From Paraburkholderia phosphatilytica (GTDB taxonomy: Bacteria; Pseudomonadota; Gammaproteobacteria; Burkholderiales; Burkholderiaceae), in the NCBI RefSeq assembly GCF_003443895.1, contig NZ_QQOA01000007.1:1-64000 (forward strand): a stretch of 64,000 bases of DNA. The letters are read 5' to 3'. Positions within the stretch are counted from its first letter, which is position 1. Each line of letters begins with the position of its first letter. Below are positions 37,259-46,826 of this stretch, piece after piece. The notes under the pieces are model-generated. The model saw only the letters and a list, made by a program, of their open reading frames with translations, was not told where the DNA came from and searched no databases. Both the position numbers and the translations under genes were made by a program.

Positions 37259-37914
37259 TGATCGAGTTCACCGCATGGGACATCGCCCGCAACCTGCTGC
37301 TCGCCGCGCGCTGGACGCTGCTGCTGTCGGCGATCGCATTCGTCGGCGGCGGCATCGCCGGCATTGGACTGCTCGCGATGCGCGTGTCGCCGTTACCGTG
37401 GCTGCGGCGCGTCGTCGTGCTGTACGTCGAGCTGTTCCAGGGTACGCCGCTCTTGATGCAGCTCTTTCTCGCGTTCTTCGGCCTGCCGCTCGTGGGCATC
37501 GACGTCTCGCCGTGGACCGCCGCGGCCGTGTCGCTGACGCTCTACACGAGCGCCTATCTCGCCGACATCTGGCGCGGCTGCGTCGAGGCCGTGCCGCGCG
37601 GCCAGTGGGCCGCCGGCGCGAGTCTCGGCATGGGCTTCGCGCAACAGTTGCGCTACATCGTGTGGCCGCAGGCAGCGAAGATCGCGATCGCACCGACGGT
37701 CGGCTTTCTCGTGCAGGTCGTGAAGAGCACCGCGCTCACGTCGATCATCGGCTTCGTCGAGCTGACGAAGACCGGCACGATGATCACCAACGCGGTGTTC
37801 AAGCCGTTCGAGGTGTACGGGATGGTCGCGGTGCTCTACTTCGCGATGTGCTTCCCGCTAACGTGGTATGCGCGTGTGCTCGCCAGGCGCCAGCAGGTTG
37901 CCGGGCACCGTTGA
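37258..37914 (+). CDS. Polar amino-acid ABC transporter permease 2
   Basis: The 218-residue protein is the second half of the permease pair, with LYVELFQGTPLLMQLFLAF and the EAA loop EAVPRGQWAAGASLGMGF. Its ATG overlaps the TGA of the first permease gene, so the two are translationally coupled. Together they should form the channel of an amino-acid importer whose ATPase and periplasmic protein must be encoded elsewhere. Confidence 0.93.
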   Translation: MIEFTAWDIARNLLLAARWTLLLSAIAFVGGGIAGIGLLAMRVSPLPWLRRVVVLYVELFQGTPLLMQLFLAFFGLPLVGIDVSPWTAAAVSLTLYTSAYLADIWRGCVEAVPRGQWAAGASLGMGFAQQLRYIVWPQAAKIAIAPTVGFLVQVVKSTALTSIIGFVELTKTGTMITNAVFKPFEVYGMVAVLYFAMCFPLTWYARVLARRQQVAGHR

Positions 37915-37978
37915 TGCGGCGATAACCGCTTCGCGTGATGCGCTACCATCGATGGATGACCGGCACGAGGAGGCAACG

Positions 37979-38395
37979 ATGAGCGATCCACGGATGAACG
38001 ATGCGCAGGCCGTCGAGTTTTTAAACGAGGTGCGCAGGCCCTTGCTGTCGCTGCACAAGGCGATTCTCGATCATGAGCGCGCGTCGTACGAGCGCGAATT
38101 CGGGCCGGTTACGCCGGCTACCTTCCTGCAGGTGCTGCTGAACGGCTCGGGGTTTCGCTGGCTCTCGCCGCTTTCGACGGTGATCGCGAACGTCGACGAG
38201 ACGCTCGACGATGCCGAAGCAGGACTACCCGAGCGCATCGCGGCAGTCGACGCGGTGCGCATGCTGTTCGAGCATGACGACGCGACGAACGTGTTCCTGC
38301 CGCGTTATCGTCCGCTGCTGCAGGACAATCCTTCGATCCTGCACGAGCATGGTCGTGTCGCCGGGTGTCTCAAGAGTCTGAAGGGTGGCGCATAA
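37979..38395 (+). CDS. Conserved hypothetical, 138 residues
   Basis: The protein has no recognised motif. It is predicted to be mainly helical and cytoplasmic, with segments such as AVEFLNEVRRPLLSLHKAILDHERASYE and a C-terminal MLFEHDDATNVFLPRYRPLLQ split across predicted helices. The strong GAGGAGG site before the ATG and clean codon use support a real gene. It follows the permease genes by 64 bases on the same strand, but a functional link is not evident. Confidence 0.6.
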   Translation: MSDPRMNDAQAVEFLNEVRRPLLSLHKAILDHERASYEREFGPVTPATFLQVLLNGSGFRWLSPLSTVIANVDETLDDAEAGLPERIAAVDAVRMLFEHDDATNVFLPRYRPLLQDNPSILHEHGRVAGCLKSLKGGA

Positions 38396-38797
38396 CGACG
38401 AATTGCGCGATGCGTTAGCGCCGTCGGCTCCTGTATTGCCTCACCTTTGCGCGAAAGACAAATACGCGCTGTCCAGTTGCGCCGCGAACCGCCGATTTTT
38501 ATCCATCGTGAATGGACCTGGCACTCCGAACTACCGATACCCGCAAGAATGTGCCCCACTTTGCGACGTTTTATGCAAAGATCGCCAGTCGAGGCAGTCA
38601 GGCAGGCGCGTTCATCGCCTCTTCGACGCACGTTTCCGGCTCGTCGAGCCGTTTTGCACACGCGCGAACGGTGAGACTCTGCGGGAGCGCGCGTTCGCAA
38701 CGTGTGTTGCCTGACTCGCACCATCGCATGTCGCGCCATCGGAAATCACACCGCCGCCTGGCCGGCATGTCATAACGAATCTGGGAGACATGACCTG
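38396..38797. other. Gap before the hydrolase gene
   Basis: The 402-base region has no convincing gene. A short hairpin with a T-run, CGGCTC-GTC-GAGCCG followed by TTTT at 38637-38655, may be a terminator for rightward transcripts. Confidence 0.4.
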
Positions 38798-39628
38798 ATG
38801 CAAGCGTGGACGCTGGACCGGCAGATGGATTTTCGTGGGCAGACCGTGCGCTACCGCGTGCGCGGCGATGGACCGCCGCTCGTGATGGTGCACGGCACGC
38901 CGTTTTCGTCGTACGTGTGGCACCGGATCGCGCCGCATCTCGAAGCGACGCGCACGGTGTATCTGTACGACCTGCTGGGCTACGGGCAGTCCGAGATGCG
39001 GGCAGGACAGGACGTGTCGCTGGGCGTGCAGAACGCGCTGCTCGCCGAACTGCTCGCGCACTGGCAACTCGATCGCCCGGATGTCGTCGCGCACGATTTC
39101 GGCGGCGCCACCGCGCTGCGCGCGCATCTGATCGACGGTTGCGACTATCGCACCCTCACGCTGATCGACCCCGTTGCCGTAGCGCCGTGGGGCTCGCCGT
39201 TCGTGCAGCATGTACGTCACCACGCCGAGGCGTTTTCAGGCGCGCCGGCTTATATCCACGAGGCGATTGTGAAAGCTTACGTGCGCGGCGCCATCGCCCG
39301 GCCGCTCGCCGATGCGGAGTTGCAACCCTATGTGGACCCGTGGCTCAGCGAACAGGGATGCATCGGGTTCTACCGGCAGATCGCGCAGATGGACCAGCGC
39401 TACACCGACGAAGTCGAGCCGCGTTATGGGTCGATCCGCTGCACGACGCAAATTTTGTGGGGCGAGGACGATGCGTGGATTCCGATCGCGCGCGGCCGGC
39501 AGCTCGCGAGCGCGATTCCCGGCGCCCACTTCGTGGCCGTGCCGAACGCCGGTCACCTGATGCAGGAAGATGCGCCCGAAGCGATCGTCGCGGCGGTGTT
39601 GCGGATGATCACTGGCTCGACGCGTTGA
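38798..39628 (+). CDS. Alpha/beta hydrolase with Asp nucleophile (dehalogenase/epoxide-hydrolase type)
   Basis: The 276-residue cytosolic enzyme has an alpha/beta hydrolase core with the oxyanion motif VMVHGTPFSS and a nucleophile elbow VVAHDFGGAT. The expected serine is Asp100, as in haloalkane and haloacetate dehalogenases and epoxide hydrolases. The acidic partner is in ILWGEDDAWIP and the histidine is His253 in NAGHLMQED. It could attack a halogenated or epoxide substrate. Its 3' end overlaps the convergent prpR gene by 20 bases. The start at 38798 is chosen at the beginning of the conserved domain. Confidence 0.85.
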   Translation: MQAWTLDRQMDFRGQTVRYRVRGDGPPLVMVHGTPFSSYVWHRIAPHLEATRTVYLYDLLGYGQSEMRAGQDVSLGVQNALLAELLAHWQLDRPDVVAHDFGGATALRAHLIDGCDYRTLTLIDPVAVAPWGSPFVQHVRHHAEAFSGAPAYIHEAIVKAYVRGAIARPLADAELQPYVDPWLSEQGCIGFYRQIAQMDQRYTDEVEPRYGSIRCTTQILWGEDDAWIPIARGRQLASAIPGAHFVAVPNAGHLMQEDAPEAIVAAVLRMITGSTR

Positions 39629-41636
39629 GCTTGCGCCACAACGTGGTCTTGCTGATGCCGAGTGTTCTGCATGCCGCGTCGCGGTCGCCGTTGCACGCGG
39701 CGAGCACCGCGCGGATTTCGTCCGCTTCCACGTGACGGCTGCGCTGGCGCAACGTCATCGGCGCGTGGTCGCCACGTGGGCGCGCAGTGAATATCTCCGG
39801 CGCTACTGAACGCAATACTGCGGGTGTCAACCTGTCCGGCACACGCGCACTCGCACTCGCACTCGCACTCGCGTGATCTTCATCGTGGCCGCCCAGTTCC
39901 ACCGCGATCCGCTCGACCACGTTCTGCAGTTCGCGCACATTGCCCGGCCATGCATAGCGTCGCAGGGTTTCACCGACGCTCGCGAACACCCGCATCGCTG
40001 CGTCCCGGTCGCGTATCAGCCGGCTCAGTCGAGTTTCGCGACGCGCGGCTTGCCACAGCAGTTCCGCGGCCAGCGGCAACAGATCCGCGTGCCGTTCGCG
40101 CAGTGGCGGCAGCGCGATATTGAGAATGTTCAAACGGTAGTAGAGGTCGGCGCGGAACGTACCGGCTTCGACGCCTTCGGTCAGCGCGCGATGCGTCGCC
40201 GCGACCACGCGAATATCGACGCGTGTCGGCTCGGTCGAACCCAGCCGCACCACTTCGCGTTCCTGCAGCACGCGCAGCAGCCGGCTTTGCAGCGGCAGAG
40301 GCATCTCGCCGATCTCGTCGAGAAACAGCGTGCCGCGGTGCGCGGCTTCGATCAATCCCGCCTTGCCGCCTTTGCGCGCGCCCGTGAACGCGCCCTCCTC
40401 GTAACCGAACAGCTCGCTCTCCAGCAACGCTTCGGGAAACGCGCCGCAATTGATCGCGACGAACGGAAACTCGCGCCGCGCGCTCAGCCGGTGCAGGCTC
40501 TGCGAAACCATCTCCTTGCCCGTGCCGCTCTCGCCGCGGATCAGCACCGTCGCGTCCGACTGCGCGTAGCGTTGCACCAGTGCCTTCACCGCCGCGATCG
40601 GCGCGCTCCCGCCGACGATATCGTCGAGCCGGTAGCGCGCCGTGAACTGCTGCCCGCGCGACCGTGAGCGCAGCGTGCGGTCGAGCCGCTCGACCGCGCG
40701 CGATTCCTGAAACGTCAGCACCGTGCCGTCTTCCGCTTGACCGGACGATCCGGGCGGCGCGAGCCCCGTGAGCGGGCCGCGATGCACGACGTAGCTGACC
40801 CCGCGCACCGCGCAGAACGACTCGCCGTCGGTATCGGGCAGGATGCCTTCGAGCTCGGGCGCCACGTCGACGAGACGCTTGCCGGCCGCATCCGCCGCAT
40901 CGATGCCGAGCGCGCCCGCGAGCCGCTGGTTGATCGCGTCGATGCGGCCATGCGCATCGAGCGCAACGACGCCATCGCGCAGATGCTGCAGCAGGTTGTC
41001 GAGCCGCAGCCGGCGCAGCGCTTCGAGACGCGTCGCGTGGACGACGTCGAGCGCCGCATCGAAGGCCGCGCGCACCGATGCGCGCGAGTACAGGAACACC
41101 GCACCCATGCCGGCGCGTGCGGCAAGGTCGGTCACGAGCCCGGGACCCACGACCGCGCCGACGCCGCGGTCGCGCAGGTCCAGCACGCAGCTCTCCGCCT
41201 CCTGCTCGGAAGCGTACGACGCGAACACGACGTCGATGCCGTACGCGAGCGCGAAGCGCCGCACTTCGTCCGGCGTCTCGCCATGCGTAACGAGCGCGAC
41301 GGACGCCGCATCGCGCCGCGCGCGCGCAAGTGCATGCATCACGTCGAAGCCGGTCGGGTTGATCAGCATCACGGGCACCTCGACGCGCGATTTCAGATAC
41401 GCGCCGTTCGAGCCGCCGGCAATCACGATGTCCGGCCGCGCCGCGCCCGCTGCCAGCACTTCCTGCACCGCGTCTTCATAGCCGCGCGACACGACGCGCA
41501 GTTCCGCGCGCCCGTCGTATTCGCCAGCGATATCGCGAAACAGGTCGCGCAGCCGACTGATGCCGATCGCCCAGATGCGTGGACGGGCGGAGAGATCGGG
41601 AGCGGGTTCGGTGGGCATGAGGGGTGACAGGTTCAA
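39609..41636 (-). CDS. prpR: Sigma-54-dependent propionate regulator PrpR
   Basis: The 675-residue protein has an N-terminal PrpR sensor domain (about 25-200) that in this family binds 2-methylcitrate, and a short PAS-like link (about 210-310). The AAA+ domain has Walker A RGESGTGKE (367-375) and the sigma-54 contact loop GAFTGA (415-420). A C-terminal Fis-type helix-turn-helix ends near LGISKTTLWRKL. A stretch of Ser-Ala repeats near residue 595 is encoded by four tandem hexamers. It is divergent from prpBCD, which has a sigma-54 promoter. Confidence 0.95.
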   Translation of the reverse strand: MNLSPLMPTEPAPDLSARPRIWAIGISRLRDLFRDIAGEYDGRAELRVVSRGYEDAVQEVLAAGAARPDIVIAGGSNGAYLKSRVEVPVMLINPTGFDVMHALARARRDAASVALVTHGETPDEVRRFALAYGIDVVFASYASEQEAESCVLDLRDRGVGAVVGPGLVTDLAARAGMGAVFLYSRASVRAAFDAALDVVHATRLEALRRLRLDNLLQHLRDGVVALDAHGRIDAINQRLAGALGIDAADAAGKRLVDVAPELEGILPDTDGESFCAVRGVSYVVHRGPLTGLAPPGSSGQAEDGTVLTFQESRAVERLDRTLRSRSRGQQFTARYRLDDIVGGSAPIAAVKALVQRYAQSDATVLIRGESGTGKEMVSQSLHRLSARREFPFVAINCGAFPEALLESELFGYEEGAFTGARKGGKAGLIEAAHRGTLFLDEIGEMPLPLQSRLLRVLQEREVVRLGSTEPTRVDIRVVAATHRALTEGVEAGTFRADLYYRLNILNIALPPLRERHADLLPLAAELLWQAARRETRLSRLIRDRDAAMRVFASVGETLRRYAWPGNVRELQNVVERIAVELGGHDEDHASASASASARVPDRLTPAVLRSVAPEIFTARPRGDHAPMTLRQRSRHVEADEIRAVLAACNGDRDAACRTLGISKTTLWRKLNASSQ
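39849..39872. repeat. Tandem hexamer repeat in prpR
   Basis: Four perfect copies of ACTCGC (plus strand) encode a Ser-Ala tract between the AAA+ and DNA-binding domains of PrpR. Because the unit is six bases, changes in copy number would alter linker length without a frameshift. Confidence 0.8.
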
Positions 41637-41685
41637 CAGAGTGAACGTGGCGAACGTGAAAGCAGGTTTTCATTGTGCCAGCGTT

Positions 41686-41713
41686 ATTTCATTTTTGAAA
41701 TGAATGAATTCAT
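41686..41713. promoter_or_regulatory. Candidate PrpR upstream activator sites
   Basis: Two palindromes lie next to each other in an AT-rich patch: ATTTCA-TTTT-TGAAAT (41686-41701) and ATGAATTCAT (41704-41713). They sit 75 to 105 bases upstream of the sigma-54 promoter, the usual distance for an enhancer-binding protein. The neighbouring PrpR is the likely ligand. Confidence 0.6.
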
Positions 41714-41788
41714 CAATGAAATTGAACAACGCCTTCATTCAGTCAGGATTTCCCGCCAAATCAGGTACTTGGCGGCCCCGCGCGCGGC

Positions 41789-41804
41789 TGGCCTGTTCCT
41801 TGCC
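41789..41804 (+). promoter_or_regulatory. Sigma-54 promoter of prpBCD
   Basis: The -24 TGGC and -12 TTGC elements are present with exactly ten bases between the GG and the GC. The promoter lies about 38 bases before the prpB start and fits control by the sigma-54 activator PrpR. Confidence 0.8.
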
Positions 41805-41841
41805 CTTCAAAGGCATCTCTCAAGTTACTGAAGGAACGAAT

Positions 41842-42738
41842 ATGAACCTCACCACACGTCAGCCGGCGAGCGCCGGCGCCGCCTTCCGCCAGGCCGTGGC
41901 CGAAAACCAGCCGCTGCAGGTCGTCGGCGCGATCACCGCGTATGCCGCGAAGATGGCCGAAGCCGTCGGCTTCAAGGCGGTGTATCTGTCGGGCGGCGGC
42001 GTCGCCGCGAACTCGCTGGGCATCCCCGACCTCGGCATCAGCACGATGGACGATGTGCTGATCGACGCGCGCCGCATCACCGACGCGACCAACCTGCCGC
42101 TGCTCGTCGACATCGATACCGGCTGGGGCGGCGCGTTCAACATCGCGCGCACGGTGCGCTCGTTCATCAAGGCGGGCGTCGCCGCCGTGCACATCGAAGA
42201 CCAGGTCGGCCAGAAGCGCTGCGGCCATCGGCCGAACAAGGAAATCGTCGCGAAGGACGAGATGGTGGATCGCGTGAAGGCCGCCGTCGACGCGCGCACC
42301 GACGACCAGTTCGTGATCATGGCCCGCACCGATGCGGCGGCGTCGGAAGGCCTCGACGCCGCGATCGAGCGCGCCGTCGCGTACGTCGAAGCGGGCGCGG
42401 ACATGATCTTCCCCGAAGCGATGAAGTCGCTTGACGACTACCGGCGCTTCAAGGCGGCCGTGAAGGTGCCGATCCTCGCGAACCTGACCGAGTTCGGTTC
42501 GACGCCGTTCTTCACGACGACCGAGCTGCGCGACGCGAACGTCGACATCGCGCTGTACTGCTGCGGCGCGTATCGCGCGATGAATGCGGCGGCGCTCAAC
42601 TTCTACGAAACGACGCTGCGCGACGGCACGCAGAAAGCTGCCGTACCGACGATGCAGACGCGCGAGGACCTGTACCGCTATCTCGGCTATCACGCATACG
42701 AGGACAAGCTCGATGCGCTCTTTGCCGCGCAGAAGTAA
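41842..42738 (+). CDS. prpB: 2-Methylisocitrate lyase
   Basis: The 298-residue enzyme cleaves 2-methylisocitrate to succinate and pyruvate, the last step of the 2-methylcitrate cycle for propionyl-CoA. It has the family opening LYLSGGG-like segment ([17 protein letters not shown]), the metal-site DIDTGWG, and the active-site loop [10 protein letters not shown] with the catalytic cysteine. The GAAGGAAC site and the sigma-54 promoter support the start. prpC follows after 24 bases. Confidence 0.97.
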   Translation: MNLTTRQPASAGAAFRQAVAENQPLQVVGAITAYAAKMAEAVGFKAVYLSGGGVAANSLGIPDLGISTMDDVLIDARRITDATNLPLLVDIDTGWGGAFNIARTVRSFIKAGVAAVHIEDQVGQKRCGHRPNKEIVAKDEMVDRVKAAVDARTDDQFVIMARTDAAASEGLDAAIERAVAYVEAGADMIFPEAMKSLDDYRRFKAAVKVPILANLTEFGSTPFFTTTELRDANVDIALYCCGAYRAMNAAALNFYETTLRDGTQKAAVPTMQTREDLYRYLGYHAYEDKLDALFAAQK

Positions 42739-42762
42739 CCTGAAAAACTGGAGGACGACACG

Positions 42763-43932
42763 ATGAGCGAAGCAGACAACAGCATCCCGAACACCGGCGC
42801 ATTCAAGCCGAAGAAATCCGTCGCGCTCTCCGGCGTGACGGCCGGCAACACCGCGCTGTGCACGGTCGGCCGTACCGGCAACGACCTGCACTACCGCGGC
42901 TACGACATTCTCGACATCGCCAGTGCGTGCGAATTCGAGGAAATCGCATCTCTGCTCGTGCACGGCAAGCTGCCGAACGTCGCCGAACTCGCCGCGTACA
43001 AGACGAAGCTGAAAGCGCTGCGCGGCCTGCCCGCGAACCTGAAGGCCGCGCTCGAATGGCTGCCCGCTTCCGCGCATCCGATGGACGTGATGCGCACCGC
43101 CGTCTCCGTGCTCGGCACCGTGCTGCCCGAGAAGGACGACCATAACCTGCCGGGCGCGCGCGATATCACCGATCGTTTGATGGCATCGCTCGGCTCCGCG
43201 CTGCTCTACTGGTACCACTATTCGCACAACGGCAAGCGCATCGAGGTCGAAACCGACGACGACTCGATTGGCGGCCATTTCCTGCATCTGCTGCATGGCG
43301 AGGAGCCGCGCAAGTCGTGCGTCGAAGCGATGCATGTGTCGCTGAACCTGTATGCCGAGCACGAATTCAACGCGTCGACGTTCACCGGCCGCGTGATCGC
43401 GGGCACGGGCTCCGACATGTACTCGGCAATCACCGGCGCGATCGGTGCGCTGCGCGGCCCGAAACATGGCGGCGCGAACGAGGTCGCATTCGAAATCCAG
43501 TCGCGCTATCAGACGCCGGATGAAGCGGAAGCGGATATTCGTCGCCGCGTGGAAGCGAAGGAAGTGGTGATCGGCTTCGGGCACCCGGTGTACACGATCT
43601 CGGATCCGCGCAACAAGGTCATCAAGGACGTCGCGAAGAAACTCTCGAAAGAGCAGTCGAACCTGAAGCTGTTCGACATCGCGGAGCGCCTCGAAACGGT
43701 GATGTGGGATGCGAAGAAGATGTTCCCGAATCTCGACTGGTTCAGCGCGGTGTCGTATCACATGATGGGTGTGCCGACCGCGATGTTCACGCCGCTCTTC
43801 GTGATTTCGCGCACTGCGGGCTGGAGCGCGCACATCATCGAGCAGCGTATCGACAACAAGATCATCAGACCGAGTGCAAATTACACCGGACCCGAGAATC
43901 TGAAGTTCGCGCCGCTCGCGAAGCGTGCGTGA
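42763..43932 (+). CDS. prpC: 2-Methylcitrate synthase
   Basis: The 389-residue enzyme of the citrate-synthase family condenses propionyl-CoA and oxaloacetate. Visible residues include the active-site histidine in [14 protein letters not shown], a second in [13 protein letters not shown], and the aspartate region further on. It is preceded by an ACTGGAGGAC ribosome site and lies in the prpBCD operon. Its length and the [11 protein letters not shown]-terminal form match PrpC rather than housekeeping GltA. Confidence 0.96.
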   Translation: MSEADNSIPNTGAFKPKKSVALSGVTAGNTALCTVGRTGNDLHYRGYDILDIASACEFEEIASLLVHGKLPNVAELAAYKTKLKALRGLPANLKAALEWLPASAHPMDVMRTAVSVLGTVLPEKDDHNLPGARDITDRLMASLGSALLYWYHYSHNGKRIEVETDDDSIGGHFLHLLHGEEPRKSCVEAMHVSLNLYAEHEFNASTFTGRVIAGTGSDMYSAITGAIGALRGPKHGGANEVAFEIQSRYQTPDEAEADIRRRVEAKEVVIGFGHPVYTISDPRNKVIKDVAKKLSKEQSNLKLFDIAERLETVMWDAKKMFPNLDWFSAVSYHMMGVPTAMFTPLFVISRTAGWSAHIIEQRIDNKIIRPSANYTGPENLKFAPLAKRA

Positions 43933-43978
43933 ATCCGCCGGCACGCGTTACCTGTTCACCTCTTTTTCTGACGACATC

Positions 43979-45430
43979 ATGAGCAGTCATATTTCCAACG
44001 TTCGTCCCGAGCCGGATCAGGTGCTCGTCGACATCGTCGATTACGTGCTCGGCTTTTCAATCGACAGCGAGCTCGCGCTGGAAACCGCGCGCAACTGCCT
44101 GATCGACACGCTCGGCTGCGGCCTCGAAGCGCTCTCCTACCCCGCCTGCACGAAGCTGATGGGGCCGATCGTGCCGGGCACGATCGTGCCGCACGGCGCG
44201 AAAGTGCCCGGCACGCAGTTCCAGCTCGACCCGGTGCAGGCGGCCTTCAACATCGGCGCGATGATCCGCTGGCTCGATTTCAACGACACGTGGCTCGCCG
44301 CCGAATGGGGTCATCCGTCGGACAACCTCGGCGGCATCCTCGCCACGGCCGACTGGCTGTCGCGCAATGCCGTCGCCGCCGGCCGCACGCCGCTGACGAT
44401 GAAAGACGTGCTCGTCGGCATGATCAAAGCGCACGAAATCCAGGGCTGCATTGCGCTCGAAAACTCGTTCAACAAGGTCGGGCTCGATCACGTGCTGCTC
44501 GTGAAGCTCGCGTCCACTGCGGTGGTCGGGCAGATGATCGGACTCACACGCGACGAGCTGATCAACGCGGTCTCGCTCGCGTTCGTCGATGGACATGCGC
44601 TGCGCACCTATCGTCACGCGCCGAACACGGGTTCGCGCAAATCATGGGCCGCGGGCGATGCGACCTCACGCGCGGTGCGCCTCGCGCTGATCGCGAAGAC
44701 CGGGGAAATGGGCTATCCGTCGGTGCTGACCGCGAAGACGTGGGGCTTCTACGACGTGCTGTTCAAAGGGCAGCCGTTCCGCTTCCAGCGTCCCTACGGT
44801 TCGTACGTGATGGAGAACATACTGTTCAAGATCTCGTTCCCCGCCGAATTCCACGCGCAGACCGCGGCCGAAGCGGCCATGACGCTGCATGCGCAACTCG
44901 CCGCGAAGGGCCGCAAGATCGACGACATCCGCACGATCACGATCCGCACGCACGAAGCCGCGATCCGCATCATCGACAAGCAGGGGCCACTCGCGAACCC
45001 GGCGGACCGCGATCACTGCATCCAGTACATGATCGCGGTGCCGCTGATCTTCGGCCGGCTGACGGCGGCGGACTACGAGGACGACATCGCGACGGATCCG
45101 CGCATCGATGCGCTGCGCGCGAAGATGACCTGCGTCGAAGACCCGCAATTCACGAAGGACTATCACGATCCGGACAGGCGCTCGATCGCAAATGCGCTCA
45201 CGGTCGAATTCAACGACGGGTCGACGCTCGGCGAAGTCGCCGTCGAATACCCGATCGGTCACAGGCGGCGTCGCGACGAAGGCATTCCGCTGCTGGTCGA
45301 GAAGTTCAGGACCAACCTCGCGCGCCGCTTCCCCGCGAAGCAGCAGGCCGCGATTCTCGACGTGTCGCTGGATCAGACACGGCTCGAGGCCATGCCGGTG
45401 CATGAGTACGTGGATCTGTACGTGATCTGA
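43979..45430 (+). CDS. prpD: 2-Methylcitrate dehydratase PrpD
   Basis: The 483-residue MmgE/PrpD-family enzyme dehydrates 2-methylcitrate to 2-methyl-cis-aconitate without an iron-sulfur cluster. Conserved stretches are [34 protein letters not shown] and [14 protein letters not shown]. The start at 43979 follows the family N-terminus. Neither an acnD nor a prpF gene lies next to it, so the hydration step to methylisocitrate probably uses a general aconitase elsewhere. Confidence 0.96.
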   Translation: MSSHISNVRPEPDQVLVDIVDYVLGFSIDSELALETARNCLIDTLGCGLEALSYPACTKLMGPIVPGTIVPHGAKVPGTQFQLDPVQAAFNIGAMIRWLDFNDTWLAAEWGHPSDNLGGILATADWLSRNAVAAGRTPLTMKDVLVGMIKAHEIQGCIALENSFNKVGLDHVLLVKLASTAVVGQMIGLTRDELINAVSLAFVDGHALRTYRHAPNTGSRKSWAAGDATSRAVRLALIAKTGEMGYPSVLTAKTWGFYDVLFKGQPFRFQRPYGSYVMENILFKISFPAEFHAQTAAEAAMTLHAQLAAKGRKIDDIRTITIRTHEAAIRIIDKQGPLANPADRDHCIQYMIAVPLIFGRLTAADYEDDIATDPRIDALRAKMTCVEDPQFTKDYHDPDRRSIANALTVEFNDGSTLGEVAVEYPIGHRRRRDEGIPLLVEKFRTNLARRFPAKQQAAILDVSLDQTRLEAMPVHEYVDLYVI

Positions 45431-45465
45431 GCGCTGCAGCCGGCCGCGCGGCGTGCTGCGGCTGG

Positions 45466-46323
45466 TTAGCCGCGCGCGCTGGGCAGATACGGCATCGGGT
45501 CGACCGGCATGCCGTCGTGGCGCACTTCGAACAGCACCGCCACGCGCGAGTTCGCCTCGTCGCCCATCTCGGCGATCGTCTGCCCCTGACGCACGATGTC
45601 GCCGATCTTCACGAGCAGCCGGCGGTTGTGCGAGTACGCGGTCAGGAAGTCCTTGTTGTGCTGGACGATGATCAGGCTGCCGTACTCGTTGAGACCCGTG
45701 CCGGCGTAGACCACCTTGCCGTCCGCGGCCGCGCGCACCGGGTCGCCGGGATGGCCAGCGATCTCGATGCCGCGCGTCTCGCCGGGCTGGAACGGCTCGA
45801 CCACCGAGCCCTTCGCCGGCCACACGAGCCGCACGCTCTGCGCGCGGCGATCGAGTTCCGCCGCGACCTGGCGTTCGAGTTCGGGGCTCGCGGGCGACGT
45901 CGTCGCGCCTGCGCTGGCATTGCTGCTCGCGCCTGCTCCGGTGTTCGCGCTGGCCGCTGTTGCCGCACTTGCCGCAGCCGCCGCCGCGACGTCCGGCGAC
46001 ACGATTTTCAGCACCTGCCCGATCTTCAGCCGCGCCGACGGCTTCACGCCGTTCCACGCCGCGAGGTCCTTCACGCTGCAGCGGTTCTTTTGCGCGACCC
46101 CCGCGAGCGTGTCGCCGCGCTGCACGCGGTAAGTCAGCGGACCGACGGGTGCCGGCGGCGGGGCCGGCTGCGCGGGCGCGGGCGTGGCGTCGACCGTGGC
46201 GGCCGGCTGGGTAGCCTGCTGCTGCGCGACGTTGGCGCAGCCGGCCAGCAGGAGCATCGCCACCAGGGCACTGCCCGCGGATCCGGCGGCGATCTTCGTC
46301 GTGTCGAAACGAACGTTGAACAT
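45466..46323 (-). CDS. NlpD-like LysM lipoprotein with degenerate LytM domain
   Basis: The 285-residue lipoprotein (signal ending LLLAGC) has a LysM domain (about 64-108, TYRVQRGDTLAGVAQKN), an Ala/Ser-rich linker and a C-terminal LytM/M23 domain (about 165-282). The zinc-binding residues are missing: the HxH pair of active enzymes is replaced by VLFEVR, and the first-ligand region reads GIEIAGHPGD. It is therefore probably an amidase activator or scaffold like NlpD/EnvC, not a peptidase. It converges on prpD, and it is not next to surE or rpoS as canonical nlpD is. Confidence 0.88.
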   Translation of the reverse strand: MFNVRFDTTKIAAGSAGSALVAMLLLAGCANVAQQQATQPAATVDATPAPAQPAPPPAPVGPLTYRVQRGDTLAGVAQKNRCSVKDLAAWNGVKPSARLKIGQVLKIVSPDVAAAAAASAATAASANTGAGASSNASAGATTSPASPELERQVAAELDRRAQSVRLVWPAKGSVVEPFQPGETRGIEIAGHPGDPVRAAADGKVVYAGTGLNEYGSLIIVQHNKDFLTAYSHNRRLLVKIGDIVRQGQTIAEMGDEANSRVAVLFEVRHDGMPVDPMPYLPSARG

Positions 46324-46826
46324 GTTCGACCTCTGCTCATCGACGGACCGCCCGGCGCGGTTCGCATGGCGAAGCCGGCCGTGGAACGGCCTGCGTTCGA
46401 TCCGTCAGGTTCACTCTGCCAGCCGCCGCTGCGCTCAGAAAGGGCCAGATTGGCGGCTGAATATCAAGCGGGATTGTAAATCCCAGTTTGCAGAAATTTC
46501 GCCAGGCGAACATTTCGATACAACGCTTACCACCATCGCCTGCCGTGGCGTTCGTCGCGCGTCATGACGCCCGCCTGCGCGCAGGTTGCATTGCCCGCCT
46601 GCATGCCATATCGGCAACTTGAGACACAACTTTAACTTTCGCGTGCAGACGCCTGTGACGGGAAGACATGTCGGCGTGCCGCACCGCGCCCGCGTGCGTC
46701 GCCTGGGAGCGGCACATCGTCCTCACTTCGCAAAACATACATTTTTCTTGCGCGGATCGTATCTTTTTTGGTGCATTGAAGGCGCTTCACAGCAGGGGCG
46801 CGTTATGAAGATCGAGGTCGGCAACC
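46324..46826. other. Gap before the toxin-antitoxin genes
   Basis: The 503-base region has several AT-richer runs, for example near 46740-46770, but no convincing gene. It probably holds promoters for the lipoprotein gene on one side and the toxin-antitoxin pair on the other. Confidence 0.4.

Noticed and set aside
41761..43944. A 727-codon minus-strand frame opposite prpB and prpC
   Set aside because: It is the antisense shadow of two well-recognised enzymes.
45431..45465. GC-rich hairpins after prpD as a terminator
   Set aside because: Stems are short or imperfect and no T-run follows.
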